This document shows, piece by piece, positions 32,646 to 41,368 of a DNA stretch of 64,000 nt. A program made the position numbers and the translations under genes. The notes beneath the pieces are model-generated. The model did not search any database, was not told where the DNA came from, and was given only the letters and a program-made list of their open reading frames with translations. Source of the DNA: Aldehydirespirator sp963667505 (GTDB lineage: Bacteria > Actinomycetota > Acidimicrobiia > Acidimicrobiales > Aldehydirespiratoraceae); assembly GCA_963667505.2 (NCBI GenBank), contig OY763490.2:1116001-1180000 (forward strand), in the 5' to 3' direction. Within the stretch, counting starts at the first letter, position 1. Each line of letters opens with the position of its first letter.

Positions 32646-32742
32646 CGCGGAACCGGTGCCAGCACGGCGAGGCACGCGGCAGCTTCGCGGGCGGCGCGGA
32701 ACCGGTGTCGGCACGGCGGGTCACGCGGTAGCTTCGCGGGCA
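32646..32742 (+). repeat. Tandem 49-bp duplication of the uppS leader
   Basis: Two copies with GCGGAACCGGTG at 32647 and 32696 and ending GCTTCGCGGGC. The second copy supplies the -10 TAGCTT just before the uppS ATG; the first has CAGCTT at the same place. Confidence 0.7.
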
Positions 32743-33501
32743 ATGGTCCCCGCCGATCTTAAGCTCAACCGCATCCCCGCCCACATCGCCTGCGTGATGG
32801 ACGGCAACGGACGCTGGGCCGAGGCGAGGGGGCTGCCTAGGACGGAGGGCCACAGGGCGGGGGAGGAAGCCCTCTTCGACGTGGTGGAGGGCTCGCTGGA
32901 CATCGGTGTGAAGTGGCTCACCGTCTACGCGTTCAGCACGGAGAACTGGATGAGGCCTCCCGACGAGGTCCGCTTCCTCCTCGGCTTCAACGAGGAGACC
33001 CTGCTGAGACGGCGCGACGAACTGCACGAGCGCGGCGTGCGGATCCGCTTCGTCGGCCGCCGCGACCGGCGGGTGCCCAAGAGGCTGTTGCGTCTGATGG
33101 ACGAGGCGGTCGAGCTGACCAGGCACAACAAGTCCATGACGCTGACGATCGCCTTCAACTACGGCGGCCGGGCCGAGATCGTCGACGCCGTGCGGGCCGT
33201 GGTGCGGGCCGGCATAGCGGCCGAGCGAGTCACCGAGCGGACCATCTCCAGCCGCTTGTACGACCCTGAGATGCCTGAGCCGGACCTCATGGTCCGAACC
33301 TCCGGCGAGTACCGCACCTCGAACTTCCTGCTGTGGGAGCTCGCCTACAGCGAGCTGTACTTCACCGACACCGCCTGGCCCGACTTCCGGCGCGGCGACC
33401 TCTACGATGCGATCAGGGTTTACCAGGAGCGCGAACGGCGCTTCGGCGGGGCGTCTCCCAACGGCGCCGGCAATCCGGGGCGGACCCGCCCCCCCGACTA
33501 G
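32743..33501 (+). CDS. uppS: Isoprenyl diphosphate synthase (undecaprenyl type)
   Basis: 252 aa cis-prenyltransferase. MDGNGRWAEARG holds the catalytic Asp and FPP site, STENWMRP the conserved middle, and RTSGEYRTSNFLLWE the IPP-binding region. It makes the polyprenyl phosphate carrier used for peptidoglycan and mannolipids; chain length is not predictable. ATG 32743 is 8 nt after TAGCTT (32729-32734), and conserved sequence starts 15 residues later, so the longer frame from 32656 is rejected. Ends 11 bp before recO. Confidence 0.94.
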   Translation: MVPADLKLNRIPAHIACVMDGNGRWAEARGLPRTEGHRAGEEALFDVVEGSLDIGVKWLTVYAFSTENWMRPPDEVRFLLGFNEETLLRRRDELHERGVRIRFVGRRDRRVPKRLLRLMDEAVELTRHNKSMTLTIAFNYGGRAEIVDAVRAVVRAGIAAERVTERTISSRLYDPEMPEPDLMVRTSGEYRTSNFLLWELAYSELYFTDTAWPDFRRGDLYDAIRVYQERERRFGGASPNGAGNPGRTRPPD

Positions 33502-33512
33502 GCGTCGTCGAT

Positions 33513-34232
33513 GTGAGCCTCTACCGCGACGAGGCGGTGGTGCTTCGCACCTGGAAGCTGGGGGAGGCCGACCGCATCGTGAGTCTGCACACGCTGGCCC
33601 GAGGCAAGGTCCGGGCAGTGGCCAAGGGCGTGCGACGGACGCGGTCCAAATTCGGCGCCCGTCTGGAGCCCGCCTGCCACCTTCACGTGCAGCTCTACCG
33701 GGGCCGAGGCGAGCTCGACACCATCACCCAGGCCCAGACCATCGACCGTTTCACCAGCCTGCGCTCCGACCCCGAACGGTTCGCCCGGGCGTCAGCCATG
33801 CTCGAGGCGGTCGATCACGTCGCCGACGCGGCTGGAGCGGACCCCCATCGCCACACGATGCTCGTGCGGGCGCTCGACACCCTCGACGGCAATGACAGCC
33901 CGTTGGTGATGGCTGGCTTCTTCCTCAAGCTCCTGGCCTTGGAGGGGGTCCAGCCCCAGCTCGACGCCTGCGTCGCCTGCGGCGCCGACCAGCCGATAGA
34001 AGCGGTCGAACCGAGCCTCGGCGGGGTCCTCTGCCGCGACTGCCGTCGGGGACGGCCCGTCAGCCCCGAGGCGCTGGGGCTGATGCGCCAGATCCTCGGC
34101 GGCGAGCTGGGCGCGGCCCTGCGCCAGCCGCCCGCTCCCGCCGCCGACGAAGTGTCCGCGGTGGCGACGGCGGCTATGGAGGCCCACATCGAGCGCAAAC
34201 TCCGGTCGGTGGTCGTGCTGGACCGCAGTTAG
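33513..34232 (+). CDS. recO: DNA repair protein RecO
   Basis: 239 aa. OB-fold N-terminal domain (AVVLRTWKLGEADRIV), helical middle, and a zinc module CVACGAD...CRDC with four cysteines. Loads RecA onto SSB-coated DNA with RecR. GTG 33513 follows the uppS stop by 11 bp, so translation may be coupled. The last codons and TAG stop are duplicated four more times downstream. Confidence 0.93.
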   Translation: MSLYRDEAVVLRTWKLGEADRIVSLHTLARGKVRAVAKGVRRTRSKFGARLEPACHLHVQLYRGRGELDTITQAQTIDRFTSLRSDPERFARASAMLEAVDHVADAAGADPHRHTMLVRALDTLDGNDSPLVMAGFFLKLLALEGVQPQLDACVACGADQPIEAVEPSLGGVLCRDCRRGRPVSPEALGLMRQILGGELGAALRQPPAPAADEVSAVATAAMEAHIERKLRSVVVLDRS

Positions 34233-34349
34233 CGCGGTCGGTGGTCGTGCTGGACCGCAGTTAGCGCGGTCGGTGGTCGTGCTGGACCGCAGTTAGCGCG
34301 GTCGGTGGTCGTGCTGGACCGCAGTTAGCGCGGTCGGTGGTCGTGCTGT
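34203..34349 (+). repeat. 32-bp minisatellite at the end of recO
   Basis: Four complete copies starting at 34203, 34235, 34267 and 34299, and a partial at 34331, exact 32-bp period. Each contains GTGGTCGTGCTGGACCGC and a TAG. The first is the real recO 3' end with its stop; later copies are nearly identical. Confidence 0.9.
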
Positions 34350-34425
34350 CGCCGGCGCGGCGGCATGAGTGGTCGCGGCCGTGCCGGACCGCAGTTGGCG
34401 CAGTCCGTACGTAGTCTTTGGCGCC

Positions 34426-35793
34426 ATGGCCGACGAGGCGCGCCGACTCGACTCCGACCCCCAGCCCGCGCCGGGTTCCGCCCCGCCCGACCCCGGCCTC
34501 TTCGACGAGATCGTCAACCTCTGCCAGCGGCGGGGATTCGTGTTCCGCTCAGCCGAGATATACGGCGGGTTCCGCTCCGCCTACGACTACGGCCCGCTCG
34601 GAGTGCTGCTGCTGCGCAATGTCAAGGACCAGTGGTGGCGGTCCATGGTGCAGATGCGCCACGACGTGGTGGGCCTCGACGCCTCGATCCTGTCGCCGCC
34701 TGCGGTGTGGGAGGCCTCGGGGCATGTCGATGGCTTCACCGACCCGCTGGTGGACTGCCGCGCCTGCGGCGCCCGACACCGCCAGGACAAGCTCGCCGAC
34801 CCCGACGTGTGCCCCGACTGCGGCGAGCGGGGGACGCTCACCGAGCCCCGCCAGTTCAACCTGATGTTCTCGACCCGCGCCGGGCCGGTGTCCGACACCG
34901 CCGCGCAGGTGTACCTGAGGCCCGAGACGGCGCAGGGCATGTTCATCAACTTCGCCAACGTGCTGCGGGCCAGCCGCAAGAGCCCGCCGTTCGGCATCGC
35001 CCAGATCGGCAAGTCCTTCCGCAACGAGATCACGCCGGGCAACTTCGTGTTCCGCACCCGTGAGTTCGAGCAGATGGAGATGGAGTACTTCGTGCCCCCC
35101 GCCGACGCGGGCCGCTGGTTCGAGCACTGGTGCGAGGCCCGCCTGCAGTGGTACCTCGACCTGGGAATCCCCCCCGGTCTGCTGAGGCTTCGGGCCCATG
35201 GCGCCGACGAGCTCAGCCACTATTCGTCTGCCACCTCCGACGTCGAGTTCCTGTTCCCGTGGGGGTGGGACGAGCTCGAGGGGATCGCCAACCGGGGCGA
35301 CTACGACCTCAAGTGCCATTCGCAGCATTCCGGGGAGCGCCTGGAGTTCTTCGAGCCCGCCACCGGCGTCCGTTACGTGCCCCATGTGATCGAGCCGGCC
35401 GCGGGGGCCACCCGGGCTGCGATGGCCTTCCTGATGGCAGCGCACCACACCGAGACGGTCAACGACGCGAAGCGGGTGGTCCTGCGCCTCGACCACCGGC
35501 TCGCGCCGTACCGCGTCGCGGTGCTTCCGCTGTCGCGCAAGCCGCCGCTGGTGTCGGTCGCGCAAAGAGTGTTCGACCTGATAAAGGCCGACTGGAGCTG
35601 CGACTACGACGAGACCCAGGCCATCGGGCGCCGCTACCGCCGTCAGGACGAGATCGGCACGCCGCTGTGCGTCACCGTGGACTTCGACACCCTCGATGAC
35701 GACGCGGTGACCGTGCGCGACCGCGACACCATGGCCCAGGACCGGGTCGCCATCGACCGCCTGCCCGGCTACCTCTCCGACCGCCTGGCCTGA
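34426..35793 (+). CDS. glyS: Glycyl-tRNA synthetase (homodimeric type)
   Basis: 455 aa class II synthetase of the alpha2 type used by actinobacteria. EIYGGFRSAYDYGPLG is motif 1 region, FRNEITPGNFVFRTREFEQ motif 2, and RAAMAFLMA-like sequence lies near motif 3. A zinc-ribbon insertion carries CRACG and CPDCG. The anticodon-binding domain is C-terminal (LPLSRKPPLV onward). ATG 34426 follows TAGTCT (34412-34417) by 8 nt with no Shine-Dalgarno, so it is likely leaderless. Confidence 0.96.
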   Translation: MADEARRLDSDPQPAPGSAPPDPGLFDEIVNLCQRRGFVFRSAEIYGGFRSAYDYGPLGVLLLRNVKDQWWRSMVQMRHDVVGLDASILSPPAVWEASGHVDGFTDPLVDCRACGARHRQDKLADPDVCPDCGERGTLTEPRQFNLMFSTRAGPVSDTAAQVYLRPETAQGMFINFANVLRASRKSPPFGIAQIGKSFRNEITPGNFVFRTREFEQMEMEYFVPPADAGRWFEHWCEARLQWYLDLGIPPGLLRLRAHGADELSHYSSATSDVEFLFPWGWDELEGIANRGDYDLKCHSQHSGERLEFFEPATGVRYVPHVIEPAAGATRAAMAFLMAAHHTETVNDAKRVVLRLDHRLAPYRVAVLPLSRKPPLVSVAQRVFDLIKADWSCDYDETQAIGRRYRRQDEIGTPLCVTVDFDTLDDDAVTVRDRDTMAQDRVAIDRLPGYLSDRLA

Positions 35794-35865
35794 CGACTCG
35801 GGCCCGAGGAGGCTCGCCGAGCGACCGCTCCGCTGCCGGCCGAGGCGCTGGTATGTTCGGCCGCG

Positions 35866-37647
35866 ATGGGGATCCTGGCCGAAGACGTCGCCAGCGTGCG
35901 GGCCGCCACCGACATCGTCGCGGTCATCGGCGAGCACACCGAGATCAAGCGCTCCGGACGCCAGTGGATGGCCCGGTGCCCGCTCCACGGCGAGCGCACT
36001 CCGTCGATGTCGGTGTCGCCCGAGAAAGGCGTCTACTACTGCTTCGGCTGCCAGCGAAGCGGCGACGTGATCACTTTCGTGCAGGAGATCGAGGGGCTCG
36101 ACTTCGCGGGCGCGGTGGAGATGCTGGCAGGCAGGGCCGGTATCTCGGTGCGCTACGACAGCCGCGACCAGAGCGCGGCCCGGAGCCGGCGGCGTCGCCT
36201 GCTCGAAGCGGTGGCGAGCGCTCGCGACTACTACCACCAGCGGCTCCTGAGCGGCAGGGACGCGGGCCCGGCCCGCAACTATCTGCGGTCCCGGGGCTAC
36301 GACGGCGACCTGGTGCGGCGGTGGCAGATCGGCTGGGCGCCCGACGACTGGGACGCTCTGGCCGGCCACTTGGGCCTGTCCGACGACGACCTGCGCGACT
36401 CCGGTCTCGGATTCCTGAATCGGCGACAGCGCCAGCAGGACTTCTTCCGGGCACGGGTGGTGTTCCCGATCACCGACGAGCGCGGCGACCCGGTGGGATT
36501 CGGTGGCCGCGTCCTGCCCGGCGCAGACGGGCCGAAGTACATGAACACGTCCACCGAAGCCCGGGTCTACGACAAGAGCAAGGTGCTGTACGGGCTGCAC
36601 GAGCATCGCAAGGAGGTGGTCCGCGCCGGCGCGGCCGTGGTCTGCGAGGGCTACACCGACGTGATCGGCTGCGCCGAGGCGGGCATCGGCCGGGCCGTCG
36701 CCACCTGCGGCACCGCGCTCACAGAGCAGCACGTGCAGCTGCTCAAGCGCTTCTCGGCGGGACGGCTGGTGCTCGCCTACGACGCCGACCGGGCCGGACT
36801 AGACGCGGCGGGCCGGGTGTACGAATGGGAGCGAAAGTTCGAGTTGGAGGTTCTGGTGGCCGACCTGCCCGCCGGACAGGACCCGGGCGACCTGGCCCGG
36901 TCGGACCCCGAGGCGCTGCGCCGGGCTGTGGAGCAGGCCACTCCGTTCCTGCAGTTCCGGGTGGACCGGGTGCTCGACACCGCCGACATGTCCACGATCG
37001 AGAGCCGGGCGAGGTCGGCGGAGAGGGCTGTCGCGGTGGTGCACATGCATCCCGACCCCATGGTGCGCGACCCGCACATCATCCGGATCGCGGACCGCTG
37101 CCGGGTGGACGTGGATCACCTCCGCCGCCACGCCGAGCGGGGCCCGGTCGGCGCGCCCGGGCCCGACGGCCGCGACCGGGTCTCGGCTGAAGCCGATCCG
37201 CTCCGTCTGACGCCGGAGGACGAGGCGCTCCGGATGGCCATCCACGCTCCCGAGGCGGTGGGCGACACCCTGCACGCCGCGCTGTTCGGCGACCCGCTGC
37301 GCCGGGAAATCTTCGAGGCCCTGGCCGCCTCGGGGACGGTGGCCGCCGCCGCCGGTCGAGTCTCGCCTCCGGCGGCGAGGCTGCTCCACCGGCTGGCGGT
37401 CGATGCGGGCGACGCCGATGTGGACGACGTGCTGGCCGGCCTTGCCCGGCTGGCCGCGGGTCGTGCCATGCAGGACCTGCGCCGCATGGCCGCCTCGGCC
37501 GGCGACGCTGACATGCGCAGGCAGTGCGTCGACAGCATCGTGTGGCTCAAGTCGCAGTCGGAGAGCCTCGGCGAGCGCAGCGCCCGCGACCAGGTCCTCG
37601 CTCCGTTGCTGGGCTGGCTGGTCGAGCACGGGCGACGTAACCAGTAG
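35866..37647 (+). CDS. dnaG: DNA primase
   Basis: 593 aa. The CHC2 zinc finger is CPLHGER...YYCFGCQRSG, followed by the primase core, then TOPRIM (VVCEGYTDVI and AYDADRAG). The C-terminal third is the helicase-binding region. It synthesises RNA primers at the replication fork. ATG 35866 lies 8 nt after TATGTT (35852-35857). The usual dnaG-rpoD pairing is not seen; two tRNA genes follow instead. Confidence 0.96.
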   Translation: MGILAEDVASVRAATDIVAVIGEHTEIKRSGRQWMARCPLHGERTPSMSVSPEKGVYYCFGCQRSGDVITFVQEIEGLDFAGAVEMLAGRAGISVRYDSRDQSAARSRRRRLLEAVASARDYYHQRLLSGRDAGPARNYLRSRGYDGDLVRRWQIGWAPDDWDALAGHLGLSDDDLRDSGLGFLNRRQRQQDFFRARVVFPITDERGDPVGFGGRVLPGADGPKYMNTSTEARVYDKSKVLYGLHEHRKEVVRAGAAVVCEGYTDVIGCAEAGIGRAVATCGTALTEQHVQLLKRFSAGRLVLAYDADRAGLDAAGRVYEWERKFELEVLVADLPAGQDPGDLARSDPEALRRAVEQATPFLQFRVDRVLDTADMSTIESRARSAERAVAVVHMHPDPMVRDPHIIRIADRCRVDVDHLRRHAERGPVGAPGPDGRDRVSAEADPLRLTPEDEALRMAIHAPEAVGDTLHAALFGDPLRREIFEALAASGTVAAAAGRVSPPAARLLHRLAVDAGDADVDDVLAGLARLAAGRAMQDLRRMAASAGDADMRRQCVDSIVWLKSQSESLGERSARDQVLAPLLGWLVEHGRRNQ

Positions 37648-37762
37648 GCCCCGGCGCAGTTGTCACGGCCCACGCCGCGGTCACCTCGGAGTGCGACGGC
37701 TCCGCAGTTCTGACCCGAGCGGGCCTGAGTGGGCCGGGGGCAGGGTAGTCTTCCCGTCGCCG

Positions 37763-37835
37763 TCCGGGGTAGCTCAACTGGCAGAGCGAGCGGCTGTTAA
37801 CCGCTAGGTTGTGGGTTCGAGCCCCACCCCCGGAG
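37763..37835 (+). tRNA. tRNA-Asn (GTT)
   Basis: Acceptor TCCGGGG/CCCCGGA, anticodon loop CTGTTAA (GTT), T-arm GTGGG/CCCAC. CCA follows at 37836-37838 after discriminator G, so the end may be encoded. TAGTCT (37746-37751) is a likely -10. Also a queuosine-type tRNA. Confidence 0.96.
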
Positions 37836-37860
37836 CCACTTGCTGCCCATCCGTGTGCTC

Positions 37861-37907
37861 AAACCCCGCGAATTATGTTGTGGCGAAACCCGCGAATCAT
37901 GTTGTGC
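37861..37907 (+). repeat. Direct repeat of about 24 bp after tRNA-Asn
   Basis: CGCGAATTATGTTGTG and CGCGAATCATGTTGTG occur 24 bp apart, each preceded by AAACC(C). AT-richer than the surroundings. No transposase or integrase is adjacent. Confidence 0.55.
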
Positions 37908-38025
37908 CCAAGCTAGCGAGACGACCATGGCCCGCCTGGCAAGCCCGATTCCTGTCCCTCAGGCGGCAGCCGCCTCACCGGCGCTGACCAGCGACGCCGC
38001 GCCGGCGCGGCGGTAGGGTCGGGGC

Positions 38026-38098
<73 letters not shown>

Positions 38099-38437
38099 CC
38101 CGCGAATCCAGGAAGTCTGCTAACGGCTCCAGATCCCGACACCGCAGGGCGAGCAGAAGCGGTCCGGCATGGTTGCGCGGCGGGGAGACGCCTGACAGGT
38201 GCTCGGAGAACTGATCGACACTAGCGGCGAATGGCGGTCGAAACTCGACGTTCTTGGGAGATAGTTCTTGGGCGATAACTGAGAAGACGATCCCACAATC
38301 GCCCGCTGAGGCTCGATTTGATGCATTCTGGCTGGATAACGTGCTCAGTACCGGGCGCTCTGAGGGTGCCCTTGAAGGATGCGGAGCGAGGCTCGGCCGC
38401 AGTAGCGTCGGCTGGACGCGGCGGACCGGGAGCGGCG
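38099..38437. other. 339-bp gap: no confident gene, AT-richer, tandem 14-mer
   Basis: Clearly less GC-rich than the rest. It holds a tandem 14-mer (GTTCTTGGGNGATA at 38250 and 38264) that could be a regulatory site for the dehydrogenase pair. On the minus strand an open frame without a start codon covers about 38100-38310 and runs into the tRNA (ends with a stop inside it); it may be a degraded gene tail. Nothing else is recognised. Confidence 0.4.
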
Positions 38438-39589
38438 GTGGATCTGAGCTGGACTGAGGCGCAGCGGGCTATGCGGCACGAGTTGCGGCGGTGGCTGGAG
38501 CAGAATCTGGCCGAGTGGCGGGACGAGATCGGCGTGGAATTCTCCGGCGACACCCGTGAGGGGTTCGCACAGCAGCTGCTTTGGGAGAGGCGCCTGTACG
38601 AGGCGGGATGGTCGGCGGTGTCGTGGCCCCGCGCCTACGGCGGGCGTGACGGCACGCTTTGGGACTGGCTGATCTTCGAGGAGGAGTACTGGCGGGCCGG
38701 CGCTCCCCAGCGGGTCACCCAGAACGGGCTGCAGATCCTGGCGCCGTCGATTTTCGAGCACGGCACCCAGGCCCAGAAGGACCGGCTGCTGCCCCGCATC
38801 GCGGCCGCCCAGGACCTGTGGTGCCAGGGCTGGTCCGAGCCCGACGCGGGCAGCGACCTCGCCGGGGTGTCCAGCCGGGCCCGGCGGGAAGCGGGCGGCT
38901 GGGTGCTCGACGGCCAGAAGACGTGGACCACCCGGGGAGCGTTCTGCACCCACCTGTTCGGCCTGTTCCGCTCCGAGCCCGACTCACAGCGCCACCGAGG
39001 GCTGACCTACCTGCTGGTGCCGCTCGACCTGGACGGGATCACGGTGCGGGGGTTCGGCCGGCTCGACGGCGACGAGGGTTTCGCCGAGGTGTTCTTCGAT
39101 GGGGCGTTCCTGCCCGACGACGCTGTCGGCAGTGGGGTGGTGCTCGGCGAGGTCGGCCAGGGCTGGCGGGTCGCGGTGTCGGCCGCGAGCACCGAGCGGG
39201 GGCTGCTGCGCTCGCCGGGCCGCTACCAGGCCACCGTGGCCGACCTGCTGGAGCTGTGCGCCCAGCGCGGCGCCGACGGGTCCATGCGACGGCGGATCGC
39301 GGCCGCCTGGATGCGGGTCGACGCCTACCGCCTGCAGACGCTGCAGACGGTGACGACCCTGCTCGACGGCGGCGACATCGGCTCCGAGGCGAGCCTGGCC
39401 AAGGTCTGGTGGTCCGAACTCGACATCGAGCTCCACGAGATCGCTCTCGACCTGCTCGGCGCGGACGCCGAACTGGAGGGACCGTGGAGCAAGGGCCACC
39501 AGTTCGCCTTGGCCGGGCCCATCTACGCCGGCACCAACGAGGTGCAGCGCAACATCGTGGCCGAGCGCGTTCTGGGCCTGCCCCGATGA
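38438..39589 (+). CDS. Acyl-CoA dehydrogenase, alpha of a probable pair
   Basis: 383 aa. QGWSEPDAGSDLAGVS, GQKTWTTRGAFC and the C-terminal YAGTNEVQRNIVAERVLGLPR are typical. GTG 38438 is chosen because conserved helical sequence begins there (LSWTEAQRAMRHEL) and the upstream frame is Arg/Ala filler. Its stop overlaps the next dehydrogenase gene by ATGA. Such adjacent unequal pairs form alpha2beta2 enzymes in mycobacterial steroid catabolism (ChsE type), where each half supplies part of the FAD site. A sterol or bulky CoA substrate is inferred. Confidence 0.9.
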   Translation: MDLSWTEAQRAMRHELRRWLEQNLAEWRDEIGVEFSGDTREGFAQQLLWERRLYEAGWSAVSWPRAYGGRDGTLWDWLIFEEEYWRAGAPQRVTQNGLQILAPSIFEHGTQAQKDRLLPRIAAAQDLWCQGWSEPDAGSDLAGVSSRARREAGGWVLDGQKTWTTRGAFCTHLFGLFRSEPDSQRHRGLTYLLVPLDLDGITVRGFGRLDGDEGFAEVFFDGAFLPDDAVGSGVVLGEVGQGWRVAVSAASTERGLLRSPGRYQATVADLLELCAQRGADGSMRRRIAAAWMRVDAYRLQTLQTVTTLLDGGDIGSEASLAKVWWSELDIELHEIALDLLGADAELEGPWSKGHQFALAGPIYAGTNEVQRNIVAERVLGLPR

Positions 39590-40578
39590 GGTTCGGGCTC
39601 GACGACGACCGGGAGGCGCTGCGCTCCACGGCCCGGGACCTGCTCGCCGAGATGTGCCCGGCCTCGGTGGTGAGGGCGGCCTGGGGGCAGGTGCCGGACC
39701 CGACCCCTTGGCAGGCCCTGGCTGACGCAGGTGCACTGGCCATGCTGGTGCCGGTCGCCGACGGCGGCCTGGGCCTCGACGAGACCTACCTGGTGCCGGT
39801 GGTGGAGGAGGCAGGCAGGGCGGCGCTGCCCCATCCGCTCACCGCCACCGCGCTGGTGGCCGCGCCCCTGGGCGTGATCGGCCGCACGGTGACCACCGAC
39901 CTCGGCGCCGCAGCCGCGGCCAATCCCGCGACCACAACCGGCCTCGGCAGCTCCGACCGCATCGTTCCCGCGGCTGCGTTCGCCGAGGCCTTCCTGCTGC
40001 GCTCCGGCGGTGAGCTGCGCCTGTACGAGGCCGGCGAGGTCGACGTCGAGCCGGTCAAGACCGTCGATGCTTCCCGGCAATGCGGGCTCGTGACGCCGCG
40101 AGCGGCAGGCCGGCTGGTCACCGACGATCCCGAGGCCGTGGCCGCGGCCTTCGATCGGGGAGTGCTCGGCACGGCGGCCGAGTTGCTGGGGCTGAGCCGC
40201 GCCATGCTGGACCTGACGGTCGCGTACACGCAGCAGCGCCGCCAGTTCGGCAGGCCCATCGGCAGCTTCCAGGCGGTCAAGCACCACCTGGCCAACGCCC
40301 GGATCGCAATCGAGTTCGCCTCTCCGGCGGTGCTGTACGCCGCATACGCGGTCGCCCACCTCCAGCCCGACGCCAGCCGCAGCGTGTCGCAGGCCAAATG
40401 GCTGGCTGGGACTGCGGCTGCCGTGACGGGCCGGGCCGCTCTGCAGTGCCACGGCGCCATCGGCTACACCACCGAACACGATCTGCACCTCTACCTGAAG
40501 CGCTCATGGGCGCTGGCCCGCTCCTGGGGCGGCACCGACTTTCACGCCGACCGCGTGGCCGCCGAGATCGGTCTCTGA
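39586..40578 (+). CDS. Acyl-CoA dehydrogenase, beta of a probable pair
   Basis: 330 aa, shorter than usual. It retains the C-terminal helical domain (QQRRQFGRPIGSFQAVKHH; CHGAIGYTTEHDLHLYLKR) but the central beta domain is degenerate, with a poly-Ala/Thr stretch where the EPxAGSD segment should be. This is the pattern of the FadE29/ChsE2-like partner subunit that works only with its neighbour. ATG 39586 overlaps the upstream stop (ATGA), so synthesis is coupled. Confidence 0.88.
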   Translation: MRFGLDDDREALRSTARDLLAEMCPASVVRAAWGQVPDPTPWQALADAGALAMLVPVADGGLGLDETYLVPVVEEAGRAALPHPLTATALVAAPLGVIGRTVTTDLGAAAAANPATTTGLGSSDRIVPAAAFAEAFLLRSGGELRLYEAGEVDVEPVKTVDASRQCGLVTPRAAGRLVTDDPEAVAAAFDRGVLGTAAELLGLSRAMLDLTVAYTQQRRQFGRPIGSFQAVKHHLANARIAIEFASPAVLYAAYAVAHLQPDASRSVSQAKWLAGTAAAVTGRAALQCHGAIGYTTEHDLHLYLKRSWALARSWGGTDFHADRVAAEIGL

Positions 40579-40621
40579 GGACTCGGCCGCTAGGAGGCGG
40601 CCCAGGACGCGCGGCCGGCGT

Positions 40622-41191
40622 TCAGAGTTCGCCCAGCCAGGCCGGGGCGCGGTCGAGCAGGAACTCGCACACGTTGCGGGCGCGGTCGAGCATGTCGCAC
40701 AGCATCTCGAGGTCCTGGCCCAGGTACACCCTGCTCAGTGGCAGGTCGAGGCGCGCCTCGATGTTCACGGTGCGCTCCGCGGCGTCGGTGACCGCCGCCA
40801 CGCGGTCCACCGACGAGAGCTGCAGCGGCAGGGCGGGCCCGCCCAGAGCGGAGAGCTCGGTGGCCAGCACGAGCAGGTCCGGGCCCAGGTTGAGGGGAGG
40901 CAGCACGAAGCTCAGCGTCATGGGCACGGCTATGGAGTCGTCGGGATCCTTGTCCTCGGGAAGGCTGTTGACCTCGTCCTCGAATGCCAGAAGGGTGCGG
41001 GCCTCGGCCTCCACCATGAGGACCATGTCGAGGGGCCCCCCGCAAGCGTGGTCCGGGTGCAGGTCCACCTCCCAGGTCTGGCGGTTGGAGTAGGTCTCTA
41101 CGAAGTGCCGGTCACCGTGGACGTGGAAGCCGTGCTCGCCGACATGGTCCTTGAGATTGGCGACGAACCCGTGCAGATCGATCAGCGACAC
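40622..41191 (-). CDS. Conserved hypothetical protein
   Basis: 189 aa, function unknown. Acidic and soluble, without signal peptide or membrane segment. The middle has FVLPPLNLGPDLLVLATELSA... and a C-terminal helix ending FLLDRAPAWLGEL. GTG 41191 has AAAAGGGG about 8 nt upstream as ribosome binding site. Good codon bias and no overlap with other genes support it being real. It converges with the dehydrogenase pair. Confidence 0.7.
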   Translation of the reverse strand: MSLIDLHGFVANLKDHVGEHGFHVHGDRHFVETYSNRQTWEVDLHPDHACGGPLDMVLMVEAEARTLLAFEDEVNSLPEDKDPDDSIAVPMTLSFVLPPLNLGPDLLVLATELSALGGPALPLQLSSVDRVAAVTDAAERTVNIEARLDLPLSRVYLGQDLEMLCDMLDRARNVCEFLLDRAPAWLGEL

Positions 41192-41368
41192 GCGGACCCC
41201 TTTTGTATCTGACGATTGCTCAGCACCGGCGCGCCACCGGCGGCGGCCGCGACGACACTACTCCCGCTGCGCTGGTTTATACACGCTCGCCGGGTCGAGC
41301 GGCGCGACCCCAGGCGGGACGGGCGCCGGTGGTGTGACCGAGCCGTCGGACCTGGTTCACTGGCGGCC

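Noticed and set aside
38221..38553. 110-aa minus-strand open frame
   Set aside because: Overlaps the dehydrogenase start, Arg/Ser-rich, no ribosome site.
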